From the NCBI RefSeq assembly GCF_000002425.4, contig NC_037270.1, positions 3,689,834 through 3,753,833 of the forward strand: a DNA stretch of 64,000 nucleotides, read 5' to 3'. The stretch is from Physcomitrium patens (lineage: Eukaryota > Streptophyta > Bryopsida > Funariales > Funariaceae). A model generated the notes under the pieces. That model worked only from the letters and a program-made list of their open reading frames with translations. It was not told the DNA's origin and ran no database searches. The stretch's first letter is position 1. Each line of letters starts with the position of its first letter. This document shows, piece by piece, positions 36,221 to 48,317 of the stretch. Made by a program: the position numbers and the translations under genes.

Positions 36221-39200
36221 ATGGAGGTTGAGTCGGAGATTCCGGTAGATATGACGAAGAGCATGAAGGAGGGGAATACGTCCCCGACGCATCAGCGTCA
36301 TCCAAAAAAAGGGGAAGTATGTGCGAAGGTTTTGGCCCAGCTCACCGAGATTGGTCATGAGTGTGTTGAGAAACCTGGATTCGCTGAGGAGCTTCAGAAA
36401 CACTTCACCCGACTGCCGACGAGGTATTACTTTTAGCCACCTTGCTCAGCTTCACAGCCTTTTCATTCCTTCATCCCAGTCCGGAGGAGGAACTTGTTTG
36501 AATCCATTTACGCATGTGGATACATAGCTTTCTGTATACCAAGGAATCAGATTCCCTAATGAAAGACCTAGTTGACACTTTCGGAACAATAAATCATCTG
36601 AATTTTCTTATGCCTATTAGCGGCAGACTTTTCCTTAGGTGGAGTGCACGTGAAACTAAGTTGACGTATGGCGTCATAAGAGCAGAAAACTGAATTGGGT
36701 TCAGATGTTCTGGGGTTTTGAGATAAGGAGCAATGATTCTGTGTTGGATGGTTAAACTCTTACTCATGTTGTATGATGCGATGAATTTGAAATCAGGTTG
36801 GTTTGACATCTTCAACAGCCAGAATCCAGATGTTATATTTCCATTTATTGTGACTGTGTCGTCACAGATATTACAGCTACGACGACAGTTGAATACGGTT
36901 CCAGAGTTCAGTTCTTTGATTGCGGTGGAAGACTTGTTTCTGCAGTTTGATCATCCATTCCTTGCAATTTTTGCAGATATGCTCTCGACGTCAACACCGA
37001 CAGAGCAGAGGATGTGCTTACTCACAAGCGGCTACTTGAGGAAGCTAAGATTCCTGAGAACAGACCAGCCTTCCATGTCCGTGCTGTTCAGGTACTTTTC
37101 TCAACGCTCTTGCGCCGATTTGGCCAACTTCTGCCCAGCTTTCACTATGTTTCTGATGGTTGGAGGTGCTACGGATGGACTGTAGAGTTTTACCTTTATA
37201 TTTTTATATTATGAGTTATCGTTATTGTTGAAGGTAATGAAACAGTTTATTTCTCACTTGAGAAACGAGGGAATTTCAGTTCTTCATGTTGATACAATAG
37301 CTACTCACTGAAAACGGCCGTCAACATCATTCTTTAAGGTCACGATCTTGAAGATGTTTTGGTGTTATTCTGGTTTGCCAGGTCTGTAGTCAGTCAGCGG
37401 AAATTTGTTGCAATTACTTTTGACAGTTGAGTAGGAAAAGAAAAAGCATCAGAAGAGTCGTGGTGGAAGAGCGTGTTAGATGAGGTGCAACAGTTTTAAA
37501 CATGGTGATTGTCACTGGCAGATTCCTCCAGCCGACTCTCAAGACGAACCCATGAATCAGGCTTTTAAGGATGAAGTTGGAGGCACTCGACCGTTAACCA
37601 AGATGAGGTACTGTGTTGCTTGCATTCCCAATTGCGGCGGTTGTGACTTAGTTTTGAGCTTGTTTACTATGCATGAAGAAACACATGAAAGAAACAGGTT
37701 GTAGAATTTTATCACTTTTTTTTTTTTTTCTTATTTCCAATTTTAAGTTTTTTAATTGGAAAAAGCCGTCAACAGATTGGCACTACCAGCTTTTGGATCG
37801 TCACCCAATCTTGAGGCGCTTGCATTGGATTTCACCAACAAATCGAGTGACATGGATGACAGTAATCATTCGCAGAGGTATCAGCAATAAATTGTATTTA
37901 ATTAATTGTTCAGCTCCTTCTTATTTTCATTCGAAGCCAGTATATGTAAACACTCTTATGAAGGTGTTTTAGTTTTTGTCCATTTTTGTGTAATTGTTGA
38001 TTCTGCATATCATATTCAAACGTTGTTGATGGAGCTCTCAAATTATTTTTAACCCCAGGGGGACTATTTGTGCGACCTAGTCCTTCAATGCCAGTACTAC
38101 AACACTTGACCATGCTGCGTTTTAGAACGTGGAACATTCATTCTGAAGGAAGCTTTTAAATAGTGTTTGATGGATTTTGACAGTGCGAATCATCTCTATA
38201 TGCCAATGCATGAAGTTACTTTTTCAACCATCGATAAACCTAAGCTTCTCAGTCAGGTGCTTGGACATCGCATTGTAATTGACTTGCGTTTGCACGACCA
38301 GATATTGCTGGAGAGGATTTCTGTGTGAGAGATACTTTCTACTAATCTATAGGATATCATATACAGTAGAAACAACGTGCTTGTCACACGACGTGCACGT
38401 AATCCACAATAAGGACATAAAGTAAGTTGCAATTGGGATGTATGGAATGCGGCGTGAGAACCGGAAGTGGTCTTTTTCCGTAGAAGATCGTTGAATCAAG
38501 TTGTGTTTGTTCGATGAGGATACAATGCAGGTCTACTCACAAGTGGGTATGTGTTTTGTGCAGATGTCAGCCTTGCTTGCCGACGTAGGTCTAAATATTC
38601 TAGAGGCTCATGTTTTTTCAACAACTGATGGTTATTCCTTGGCTGTGTTTGTGGTGGATGGCTGGCAGTCAGAGGTATACTATGCTCTCTTCTGGGTCTG
38701 TCTCTTGGTATCAGCTTGAGTGTTTGCCTCTCTTTTGTGAATTTCATTGGATATGAGGGGTTTTTTCGGTAGTTGCAGCTTGTACTTCTCGTGAACGCAT
38801 AGCTGTTATCAATTGGTTTTACTATCAATACAATTGTGAATGGCTGAGGCTGCTCGAGAAATCTCTGTATCCAGTGTGTTCTCCCGCAGTGTTTTGGGAA
38901 TAACTCAGACCAGCATTGGATTTGAAAAATTTGATTTGTAATATTTCATCCTTCACTAATAATCTAAACTCAAGATACGTTCATGTTATATTCGCATGCA
39001 GGAAATTCAAGAATTGACAAGAGCGTTGTCTAGGGCTCTTTCGGCCATGGAGGTACAGAGAATGCCCTTAACATTTTGAGATTTCTCGTACACGTCAGTC
39101 TTTGAGCATGATCATGAGCAGCTTTCTGATCGGAATGTATAGGTTCGCTCTGTGATTGTTACTGTTTTTCTACGTACCATAGCGCCTCCGTCAATTTGCA

Positions 39201-42050
39201 TTAGAAGTGATCCGTGGAGGGCGACTTAAATGCCCTTTTGCATTTCTGGGACTGAATGACTCACTGTAGAAACGTGCACTTGGGGTTGTTCAGAAAGGAG
39301 CCTGGGCGAAACCCTCCTCAAAAAGTGAAATGCCTGTAGTGCATGAAACCGCTGTGCATCCTGAGAATGGACAAATTCCAGCACCAGCCTTGCCATCCAC
39401 TGGCACTGATGATTGGGAGATTGATTATAATCAGCTCAAGTTCACCCAAAAGGTTGCGAACGGCTCTTTCGGAGACTTGTAAGTGTTTCTTGCCTCATGG
39501 AATACGTCAAACTGATAGTGGGCATTTATGGTGGGGGATGCAAGAAGTTGAAGATTTTTTGAGAATTATTGAGGTGTATTGATTGGACAGCGTAAAATGT
39601 ATCGATAGATAATGGATGTAACTACTAGTGATGACCAAAATTTATGCCATAACCTAATATGGTCTTGAGCAATCTGTGTTGATCAGTGGGTAGTGTTACG
39701 GAGCTGGAGTCAGAGAATGTAGTTCTTTTGTTTTTTCTGTTATTACATGTCATAAACAGGGCTATGGTTTATTGTGACTTAATTTTAAATTTGATTTTGA
39801 TCTAATTTAGTTTTAACACAAAGGTGCCAGTCTGGAGTTTAGAGTCTTGCATTAGTGTAGGTTCTATTTGATTTTCCTCTATCTCTCTTGCACTCGTGTA
39901 CTGGATGGGGTCTCCTCATGGGAAGGGCCTGATTACTTTGTGGTGCTCAGGTTTCAAGGGACTTACTGCGGACAAGATGTGGCTATCAAAATCCTTAAAC
40001 CGGAGCGCTTGAATGAGAATTTGCAACGAGAATTTTTGCAAGAAATACGTATTATGCGGTATGTTTATCTCCAGCTAATTAGACTTTAACCGTGTCATTA
40101 CGTTGTAGTGATGGCCTTGCGGATCACTATTAGTAGCGGCCAGATATAATGATTTACCGTAGCATTTTTGCAATTGCGACCGGGATTGTTGACCACTCTG
40201 TTTTAAATTGTGTGTGATGGAGGCTCAAAATCCCTGCTTTTTGAAATGCACTGCAGTTGTGTATGTATAGTGATCAGAATAACAATACTTGATGTGTTCC
40301 TGTAAAAACAAAACAGGAAGGTCCGACACAAAAACGTGGTACAGTTCATTGGGGCTTGCACGAAACCGCCCAATTTATGTATTGTCACAGGTATGACTGC
40401 ACTAAACGAAGTAGGAAGAGATTGCATTCTGTTTTCGGTGCACATTTAGTCCGTCCTACGGTGAAATAACTTTGAGTATTGATGTCACAATCTGATCGTT
40501 TCTGCAGAGTTCATGTCCGGTGGGAGTGTATATGACTATCTGCACAAGCAAAAAGCCGTGTTGAAAATGCCCATGTTGTTGCGAGTAGCAATTGATATCT
40601 CAAAAGGAATGGACTATCTTCACCAGAATAAAATCATACATAGGGATCTGAAAGCTGCGAACCTTCTCATGGATGAGAACGAGGTTAGTACTTGTGAATA
40701 CTTTCCTGAAGATTCTTCTTTCTTTTCCATATCCCTCAGTTTGCAGTCAGTGCATGTCACGCTGTATGAAATGCACTCTGACGATTACTTTTTCGCTTTG
40801 GGTTAAAGGTGGTTAAGGTCGCTGATTTTGGTGTAGCCAGAGTTCAAGCACAATCAGGCATTATGACAGCAGAGACTGGCACATATCGATGGATGGCTCC
40901 TGAGGTATGAATATAACAGCATATATTGGAAGTTGTTGACGGTCAACCCCATGTTCGTACAGTCTTTTCAGCAAGAACTGAAACCTGAAAGTGCCTATTC
41001 ATGTCGAATTTTGTGCGTATTGACCTTGCTTTTTTGACGATTGACCTGTTACTCCTTGGTATTTAGGTCATTGAACATAAACCTTATGATTATAAGGCAG
41101 ACGTTTTCAGCTTTGGTATCGTACTTTGGGAACTTCTCACTGGGAAGGTGAAAAATCTAGCACTTTTTGCTTGCTTGATGTGAATTTTCCTGTATCTGTT
41201 CCACGATGAAACAATCTCTTTCTCTTTCTTAGAGGGTTTTCAAACTAAATATTTTCATCACTTCCATGATTCAACTTCTGCTTTCAATTATCCAGCGCAA
41301 AACATTCAAAAGCTGTTTTCTTCCAGGTACCGTATGCAGATCTTACTCCTCTTCAAGCTGCAGTGGGAGTGGTTCAGAAGGTTGATCGCTCTTATCCATT
41401 TCCAATTATTGATAGGGTGTTAACATCGTAGTAGATCTTATGGGCTGCGGCACTATTAACTTTCTTACATGTTTTTCTTTATCTGAAACGATAGAAGTAT
41501 CTCAATCAGCAATTCATGCGCTACAATACTGACATTATAATTAATGGTGCTCACTTTTTATTTTGAAGGGCTTGCGACCAACAATCCCAAGAAACATCCA
41601 TCCAAAATTAATGGAGCTCATGCACAAGTGTTGGAAGACAGATCCTGCTGCGAGACCCGACTTTACAACCATCACCGCGTTACTGAAGGTGATTTTGAAG
41701 GAGGTATGGAAAAAGTACACTATCTGTTGCTTTGAGTAGAATTTCGAAAGTTCTTATTGCGACAAAAATTCTGTATTTCAAAGAGATGAATTGTTGTGAA
41801 GTTTCATATTATTTGCAATATCTTTGATGTTATATGGTAGTTTCTAACGTCTCTTTGGGATGTTTTGATTCTGACGTACTGAGTGACAATCCTGAGAGCT
41901 GTGGTTCGGATTGGTTCTTACATACTTCAAACTTTATTATTATGGTTCCAGGTCAATGCAGAAATATTGGAAGAGGAAAGTAAGCGGACCAGGGATGTGA
42001 AGAAGCCTGGTGGGCTTTTTTCCTCGTTCAAACGCTCCGCAGTTCGATAG
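36221..42050 (+). CDS. ACT-domain serine/threonine/tyrosine-protein kinase, STY46/STY17/STY8-like, 16 exons
   Basis: Exons: 36221-36423, 36977-37091, 37522-37607, 37776-37877, 38184-38256, 38564-38674, 39002-39052, 39270-39478, 39951-40058, 40317-40390, 40508-40683, 40809-40904, 41067-41147, 41327-41380, 41569-41703, 41952-42050. All are GT-AG with matching phases and give 590 residues, close to the usual 550-580. The N-terminal region carries the family's LPTRYALDVN block. [15 protein letters not shown] linker is followed by an ACT domain at about 172-247 ([21 protein letters not shown]) and a kinase domain from about 300. Key residues are loop NGSFGDL, K330, HRDLKAAN with D424, DFG 442-444 and APE ending at 468. 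Arabidopsis STY8/17/46 are cytosolic kinases that phosphorylate chloroplast transit peptides. Exon 3 could alternatively start at 37,480. There is no sign of disruption. Confidence 0.93.
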
Positions 42051-43540
42051 GGTATGTTGCCAACGTCCACTCTCCGCCTATATTTCTCAGATCTTTGTAA
42101 TGACACGAGGAGTTACGAGCAAGTGGTGATTTGCGACATGCTCAACACAATTAGGCTGTACCGGCGCTAGCCCTGATCCGTGGCTTTTCTACTAAAGGAC
42201 AGTTGGTATGGAGATTGAGCTGCAGTCGTGATTGAATTAGCATATTATGCAATGTATGACATGCAGTTGCACATACTTTGGCATATCAGGTCTCCGTTTA
42301 GCAGAGTTTCGAGGCTTCAACTGGATTGGGACTGGATTTGGTGTGGATTTTTGATATAAGCCAAGAATTCTGTAGTTAGTAGAATACTTGGAAACGGTTG
42401 TTTCTTTGAAAGTGGGTATTAAATGCATCAGCTTCTGTTGTGGCACCGTTTGAATCACCCTCCTCCGATGACTTCGCTGTCGCCAGTCAATCGTACGCTT
42501 GTGCTCATGAATTACATGTTCTTAGTTGGGAATCTGATGATTTTTAGCAATATCGCATTCCAATGGTGGTAAATGGTGATAAATGTAAATGAATTTGATG
42601 GTACGCAAAATGCTGATCGCCTCACTGGAATTCCTGTCGACGATCTTCAGTGGAGCCTGAACTACTAATTTCTGGAAGAGCAGCCTTCTATTGGTTTTAG
42701 AATATATTTCTATGACCTGACCTGATCGGGCGATGGTTGACGCAAGGTTGTGTTCCCGGCTCAGTTCTATTGACTGTACGATCGCTGTGTGCGCTGAAGA
42801 CGCTCGTGGATTCTCACCATATTCAGGATGAAGTGGGAATTCGGAAGCAGCGTCAGCGGCGTGAGTTTTGTGGACGCGACGCTCTTAAGAGACTTGCTGC
42901 TGGTTCACAGATCCAGCAGTCTCGGCGTGAGATGCAGTGCGTGATCAGTGTCCTGGGACCAGATGGACCACACTCGTTTTCTCACAGTAGCAACATCGTC
43001 CGAGATGTCACAATGTCCACACTGATCCACGCACACCCTGCCGTCCATCTGGAGCGCGACTGAGGACCAACCCTGACGAAACCCTCATGGAAATGAAGCT
43101 GGACGCTGTCTGGTGCCACATACATGCCGAAGTCGGAATCAGAGTCGGTAGTAAAAGTGTTGAAATCCCCGCCACCTCTTTGAAGACGATACTCCAAACT
43201 TCGAAGCAGCACTTCCTGCAGAAGGCGTAACTCAAGAGGAGTCTGCTAGCATATGGAACTGGTCAGCCGGTATATGGCACGGCCAAATGATCAGTACCAG
43301 CCAGCACCAGGCAAACTGGCGATGAACTCACCCACTGGCCACCCAGAGGATGTCCACCAAACAAAAGCCCAACTGATAGAACCACGACGAGGTGTAGCAA
43401 GTTGAGAACACACTCCCAGCTTCGAGACTGTGTTTTATTGCCGGCTCACGGTATCTGCAGCAATCGGTGCTCTGAAAGTCCACTGGGTGGGCACTGAGTC
43501 CGTCTTCCAAATCGCTTCCACCACATCCTGCCCTTACATG
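42051..43540. other. 3' flank of the kinase gene and unassigned intergenic DNA
   Basis: The first few hundred bases are the probable 3' UTR. From about 42,700 to 43,350 the composition is more balanced and both strands have open frames of 75-110 codons. The plus-strand frame at 42,737-43,063 begins with TTG and has no recognised domain. The minus-strand frame at 42,982-43,212 reads like possible protein but has no identifiable family. A degraded retrogene or retroelement piece is possible. Confidence 0.35.
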
Positions 43541-43576
43541 TGTATATATATATATACATATACAAATACAAATATA
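43540..43576. repeat. (TA)n / (TACAAA)n microsatellite
   Basis: A short TA-rich tract that sits exactly where composition drops into AT-rich desert III. Confidence 0.7.
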
Positions 43577-43693
43577 TAGTGTGTAGCAGAATTGAGTCAA
43601 ACTCTTGTAATTCCTCTTTCAATCAACATTGTAGAGAAATTAGCAATAGGTCATCACAAACTATAAATTGTGTAAGACAATAGTTTGAGCAGG

Positions 43694-44480
43694 TTACATT
43701 TTGATGAGGAAAAATGTCTCTTTTACATTAATATGTACAAGAAAATTGTATTTGACAAAAACCATGTTTCTTGACTCACTTGTACATTCTCCATCACCAA
43801 ACAACTTAATACTTTGTCTAGCTAAAAGAGCTTTGATTTGCTTTGGCATGCTCTTATACAACCTTCTTCTATTATACCTTTGGTATAATGGAAACCCAAC
43901 ATTTCTCAATATGCTCCCCTAACTCTAAAATTTTTATTGGAAGACTTTGATATTGATTGAGATAAAGTTTTATTCTTGTCCAAAGATGCTTAATTGGATT
44001 TAGATTAAGAGATTACACAGGCTACTTAAAAACATTGAATTTTTGTGATCTCAACCATTTGCAGACAATTTTTATTGTATGTTTGGGATTGTTATGATAT
44101 TAAAAAAATTAAATAGAAAAGATGAAGATTATAAGCCATTACAGTGTATATTAAACCTTTCTATAAGGTTTTTTTGTATTGATACAAAATTATTCTTTCT
44201 TCAACTCAACAATTGATACAAGGACCCAAGAACATCATGCAACTCTACACCATCACCAAACCACCACAAAATTTTACTATCAGTTAAAACAATCTTGAAT
44301 TGCAAAATTGTCTATGACAAATCCAACACCAATTGCAACCATCTCAACAAAATCGATTTATCTTTGTCTCATCAGAGAAGATAATGCACTCACCATCACA
44401 AACGGACTACATTTTTGTGCATTGATGTCGACATGCAAGCATCTTGTGTTCATACAAAGCAACCAACAAATACAAAATTT
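43694..44480 (-). pseudogene. Tc1-like (IS630/Tc1/mariner) transposase remnant
   Basis: On the minus strand the DDE blocks of Tc1-type transposases appear in order, broken by stops and frameshifts. They are IFSDETKINRF (about 44,347-44,381), a CGGLVMVWSCM block (about 44,230-44,275), NNPKHTIKIV..WLRSQKFNV (about 44,030-44,096), LNPIKHLWTRIK (about 43,965-44,005) and the C-terminal LYKSMPKQIKALL (about 43,820-43,860). The last block opens the intact frame at 43,694-43,909. The first catalytic aspartate (SDET) is kept. The second is replaced (HNN where the family has DN), and the final glutamate of NPIE is lysine. The N-terminal DNA-binding domain and terminal repeats were not identified. The enzyme cannot be active. 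Confidence 0.82.
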
Positions 44481-45985
44481 TATGAGCTTTTGATTTTTAT
44501 ACTAATAACTTCAAAGTAGATGTGGTAGCAATGGCATTGTCTTTTTGTGTTGTATTGTATAGTTTATGTAGGAAACTCCACCTAATCACTATTTTTTATT
44601 TATTTTTTATTTATTTTTATCTTTGATTTTTTTAATCACAAAATAAAAATAGAAAAAAAAAGTTTGAATCTAAGTGCATAGATTGCAAAATCATATAAAC
44701 TTTCTTAAATTTTCTTTATTACTATTTTAATTTGGTTTTCTTTAAACACGTAAATGTACTTTCATAAGTAAATTGGAGGTAAGTTTCTTGCTAAATCTAA
44801 ATTCAAAGCAAATTACCTTAAATAAATATTATTATCTTAAATATGAATAATATTAGATATATTGTTAGAAATAATAAGATTTGTAATAAGGCAGTGACAT
44901 CATGAGAAAAATGTCAATTACAATTATTTTTAAAAAATAAAGCAATTTACTTACAATAAGATGAAAAAATATTTAAAACACTAAAAAAATAGTGTAGAAT
45001 ATTAGAAAGATATTTATATGGCATGTAAAGATTAGTGTCAAAAATATTTTCTAAAAATAAAAAAATAAAATGTTTTCTAGAGAATTGTAAATACTACATC
45101 TCCAATTGTTATTACTAGACCTTACATGACCTCTATATTGACTATAAAGTGCACTTCTACACTAAGCACCTCAATATTTATTTCCAATATTTACTCAAAA
45201 ATAAAATATTTTTTAAAAATATACATTTTTAATAGCCAATTCAAAAAATAATTAAAAATAATTAAATATTTTTGAGTTAATATTTTTATTTTTAAAATCT
45301 AGCTTGCAATTCTTTCTCTTTTTTAAAAATATTCATTGTCTTTCTTTCAACTACCATCATTTCTTAAAGCAAAGAAAGAAAAAAATAAAGAAAAGAACAA
45401 GACATATTATTAGCTAGTTGTCAACAAGGAAGTCACATAGAATATAGCAATATTAATTGGAGGTGTAGCATTAGCCATTCTCTATTTTTATTTGGTTATT
45501 TTTTATTATCTAAAACTTGGATTTTGTTTTTTTTTTTGTTTTTTTGTTTTTGTTTTTTTTTTTAGAATATAAAGTTAGACTGTAAAATCACATTACATTG
45601 TCATACAAATAAAATCAAGATTTTATCATGTAATCAAACGACAATTAAATATTCTAGAGGTAACGCCATGTCTTGTCAAAATAAAAATATATATTTTTTT
45701 CTTGACATGTAAATTTTTAATTCTTATTTACCAAATAACACTAGTTTGCAAGTTTAGAAATTTTAGTCTATATATACATATACATATTATTTTCTTATTA
45801 TTTTTATAGATAAGTTTATTTCTAAGAATTTTTATAATATAGCTCTATCCACTTCTAAATCATTATTACATCACTTAGCTTTTTAACTAAGTTTTATATG
45901 CCTAATTTATTTCTAATAACTAGGTTTAAGTGTGACATTTTAATATTATTTTAAAATAATTTTTATATAATATTTAAAAAATTAA

Positions 45986-46020
<35 letters not shown>

Positions 46021-46456
46021 GAATAGGTGTAGATCAAGCTTTAAATAGTTTAAATCTTAGCTTATCCTTCTAAATCTACTACATACCTATAATAAACAAT
46101 GGATACAATATCGATACATGACAAAAAAAATCTTTATTATTAATTATTTGATTTTTTTTTGTATATATAAATTTTTTTTATTTCATATTTTTCAAGTTAG
46201 AATTATCATATCCGTAAAAGAAAACTAGATTGTAAAAAGAAGAAGTGAATGTATTTTTTGTATTATTATTAGTGGTTTTTTACTTTTTTTCATAATATAC
46301 TACTTATTTTATATTCTTGGTTTTAATGTAGGATTAATAATTGGCTCTTTGCTATATACTAAATTTGTCAAAATTAGAAAGAATATATATTTTTAAATTA
46401 TAATTTATTTTTGATTCTTTTAAAGATATGGTTGATGTTAATATCAATAAAAAAAG

Positions 46457-46459
<3 letters not shown>

Positions 46460-46492
<33 letters not shown>
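46460..46492. repeat. (TA)n microsatellite
   Basis: About 16 TA units inside AT-rich desert III, followed by a second shorter TA tract near 46,500. Confidence 0.8.
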
Positions 46493-46498
<6 letters not shown>

Positions 46499-47500
46499 GG
46501 ATATATATATATTATAAGAAAGGTTAGTTTTTTTATTTTTTAAAATATTTATTTTAAGATTTTTTAATTATTAATTACCTCACTATTTTCTAATTAAAAA
46601 ATATCAAAGTTATTATGATTTTGATTTTATAAAAAAAAAATTATTACAATATAAAACATCTTTAAAAAAGAATGATATCATTATTTAGTGGTTGTTTAAA
46701 TTACTATTTAGGTGTTTGTTGATGGTGTTTGTTGTACAAGCTTTTTTATTCTTTTATTAAACATAGTAACTTTTTTTATAAGTAATTTATTCTTGCACGG
46801 CTTTCAACTTAGTGATTTTTTACAAACTTAGTATAAAATAAAGATACGTTTAAAACCATTTAAAGAAAATTTACATTTATTTTTTCTATAATAGAATAAT
46901 ATTTTAACAAAAAAAATAAATTATACAAGAATAGTGAATTAAAAGTATTGTACAATATATTTTTAAAAAATAGACAATCAACAAGTAATCAAATAAATTA
47001 GATATTTTTGTGTTAATGTAAAACAATGAATCTATCTACATAAACTAATACAACTATTTCAGTAAATTATTAGTGCCAAAAAAGCCTAGATTAAATTCAC
47101 TTTAAAATTTGATTGTATTTTATTATATTTTATAATTCTCTATTTATAGCATGTGGATCTCATTTTTTTATTCAATTAAAATCAACACAAAAAAAATAAT
47201 CCATGTATCAGTTATTCACAACTAGACCTTTCATATGTACAGTTGTAATATACATATGTTTTAAGTTCTTTGTATGTTAATAGTTAATAAGTAATACCAC
47301 TAAATGTTTTTAACTATATTTTAAATAGCATTCTTTAATTTCTTTTTACCTAATACTATGCAGAGGAATCAAAAGGTCATTTAGTAGATTCTAGTCATTA
47401 GAGGTTTAAAAAGAAGAGTTATTTTGCTAAATTTGATGTTCAACAATTAACTTTTTAATTCCATATTATTGAAGTGATTTATCATTATAAATATCTCACT

Positions 47501-48317
47501 ATACGAAATGGTAATATTATACATAGATCAATTAATGTTAATCCATAAAATGAACATAAATTGCTTTTTGTTTACTCAGAACCTGTTGCTATCATTCTTG
47601 CTTTTCCACATAATCTTTTTACAAACTCGTTTCTCAATTACTTTATTCATGTGCTGGAAAGTCGCATATATTTTGGAAACATTTGTGTGGTTTTCACTGT
47701 ATGTTTGCAAACTGTTCCACTTACCAACTGTTATAGTATGTAATTCTTTACACCCTAAAATGAATTATTGGTGCACTTAAAAATCAACACTGCTTTAAAT
47801 TCAAAAAATGCATCAATGTTTCACTGCAGTACAATCATGTGTAACAGCGTTGCATTGAACATGCTGGATGTAATAATGCATGAAGTTAACAATGTTCCAA
47901 TGTCTGCATGTCAATTTTAAGTGAATGAGCAGCACTTTCTACAGGGACCCACAAACTTGCAAATGGGGTGGTGCATCACGGCATGCACAGTAAGCTAAAG
48001 ACCAGCATTCAGGATGACAATGAGATCCGTCACCCCTGGCTAAGATCGATATGTGACACGGCTCTTATTCTATTCCAATCGACCATCACAAAGGATGCGG
48101 ATAAACTGGTCTGTCGTGTTGTCATGTTATCACTCCATCTACTGTGCTAATAGGTCAAAAGGAACAGAATTACGAGCAAAAGTTCTGGAAAAAACACGTC
48201 TATACAGAACTTCTAGGAAAATATCCAAGCAAAATTTTAGCGTGATCTCAGATTAGCCAACACCGAATGCACCTAACAGCATTAAAAACTGCTGATTGAA
48301 ACAAGCGTATGTCCGGA
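47501..48317. other. 3' flank of the HEAT-repeat gene
   Basis: From about 47,900 composition returns to gene-like. The segment lies directly downstream of the stop codon of the minus-strand HEAT-repeat gene and is probably its 3' UTR and terminator region. No poly-A signal can be fixed with confidence. Short open frames at 47,508-47,780 (plus) have no recognised family. Confidence 0.4.

Larger units (their letters stand above)
43577..47500. other. AT-rich desert III containing a Tc1-like relic
   Basis: About 3.9 kb of AT-rich DNA with long homopolymers and TA tracts at about 45,988-46,016 and 46,460-46,492. Apart from the Tc1-like transposase remnant at its left end, no coding sequence is seen. 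Confidence 0.6.

Noticed and set aside
42737..43235. Possible retrogene or retroelement fragment on either strand
   Set aside because: Frames on both strands overlap, the plus-strand one begins with TTG, and no reverse transcriptase, integrase or gag motif is visible.
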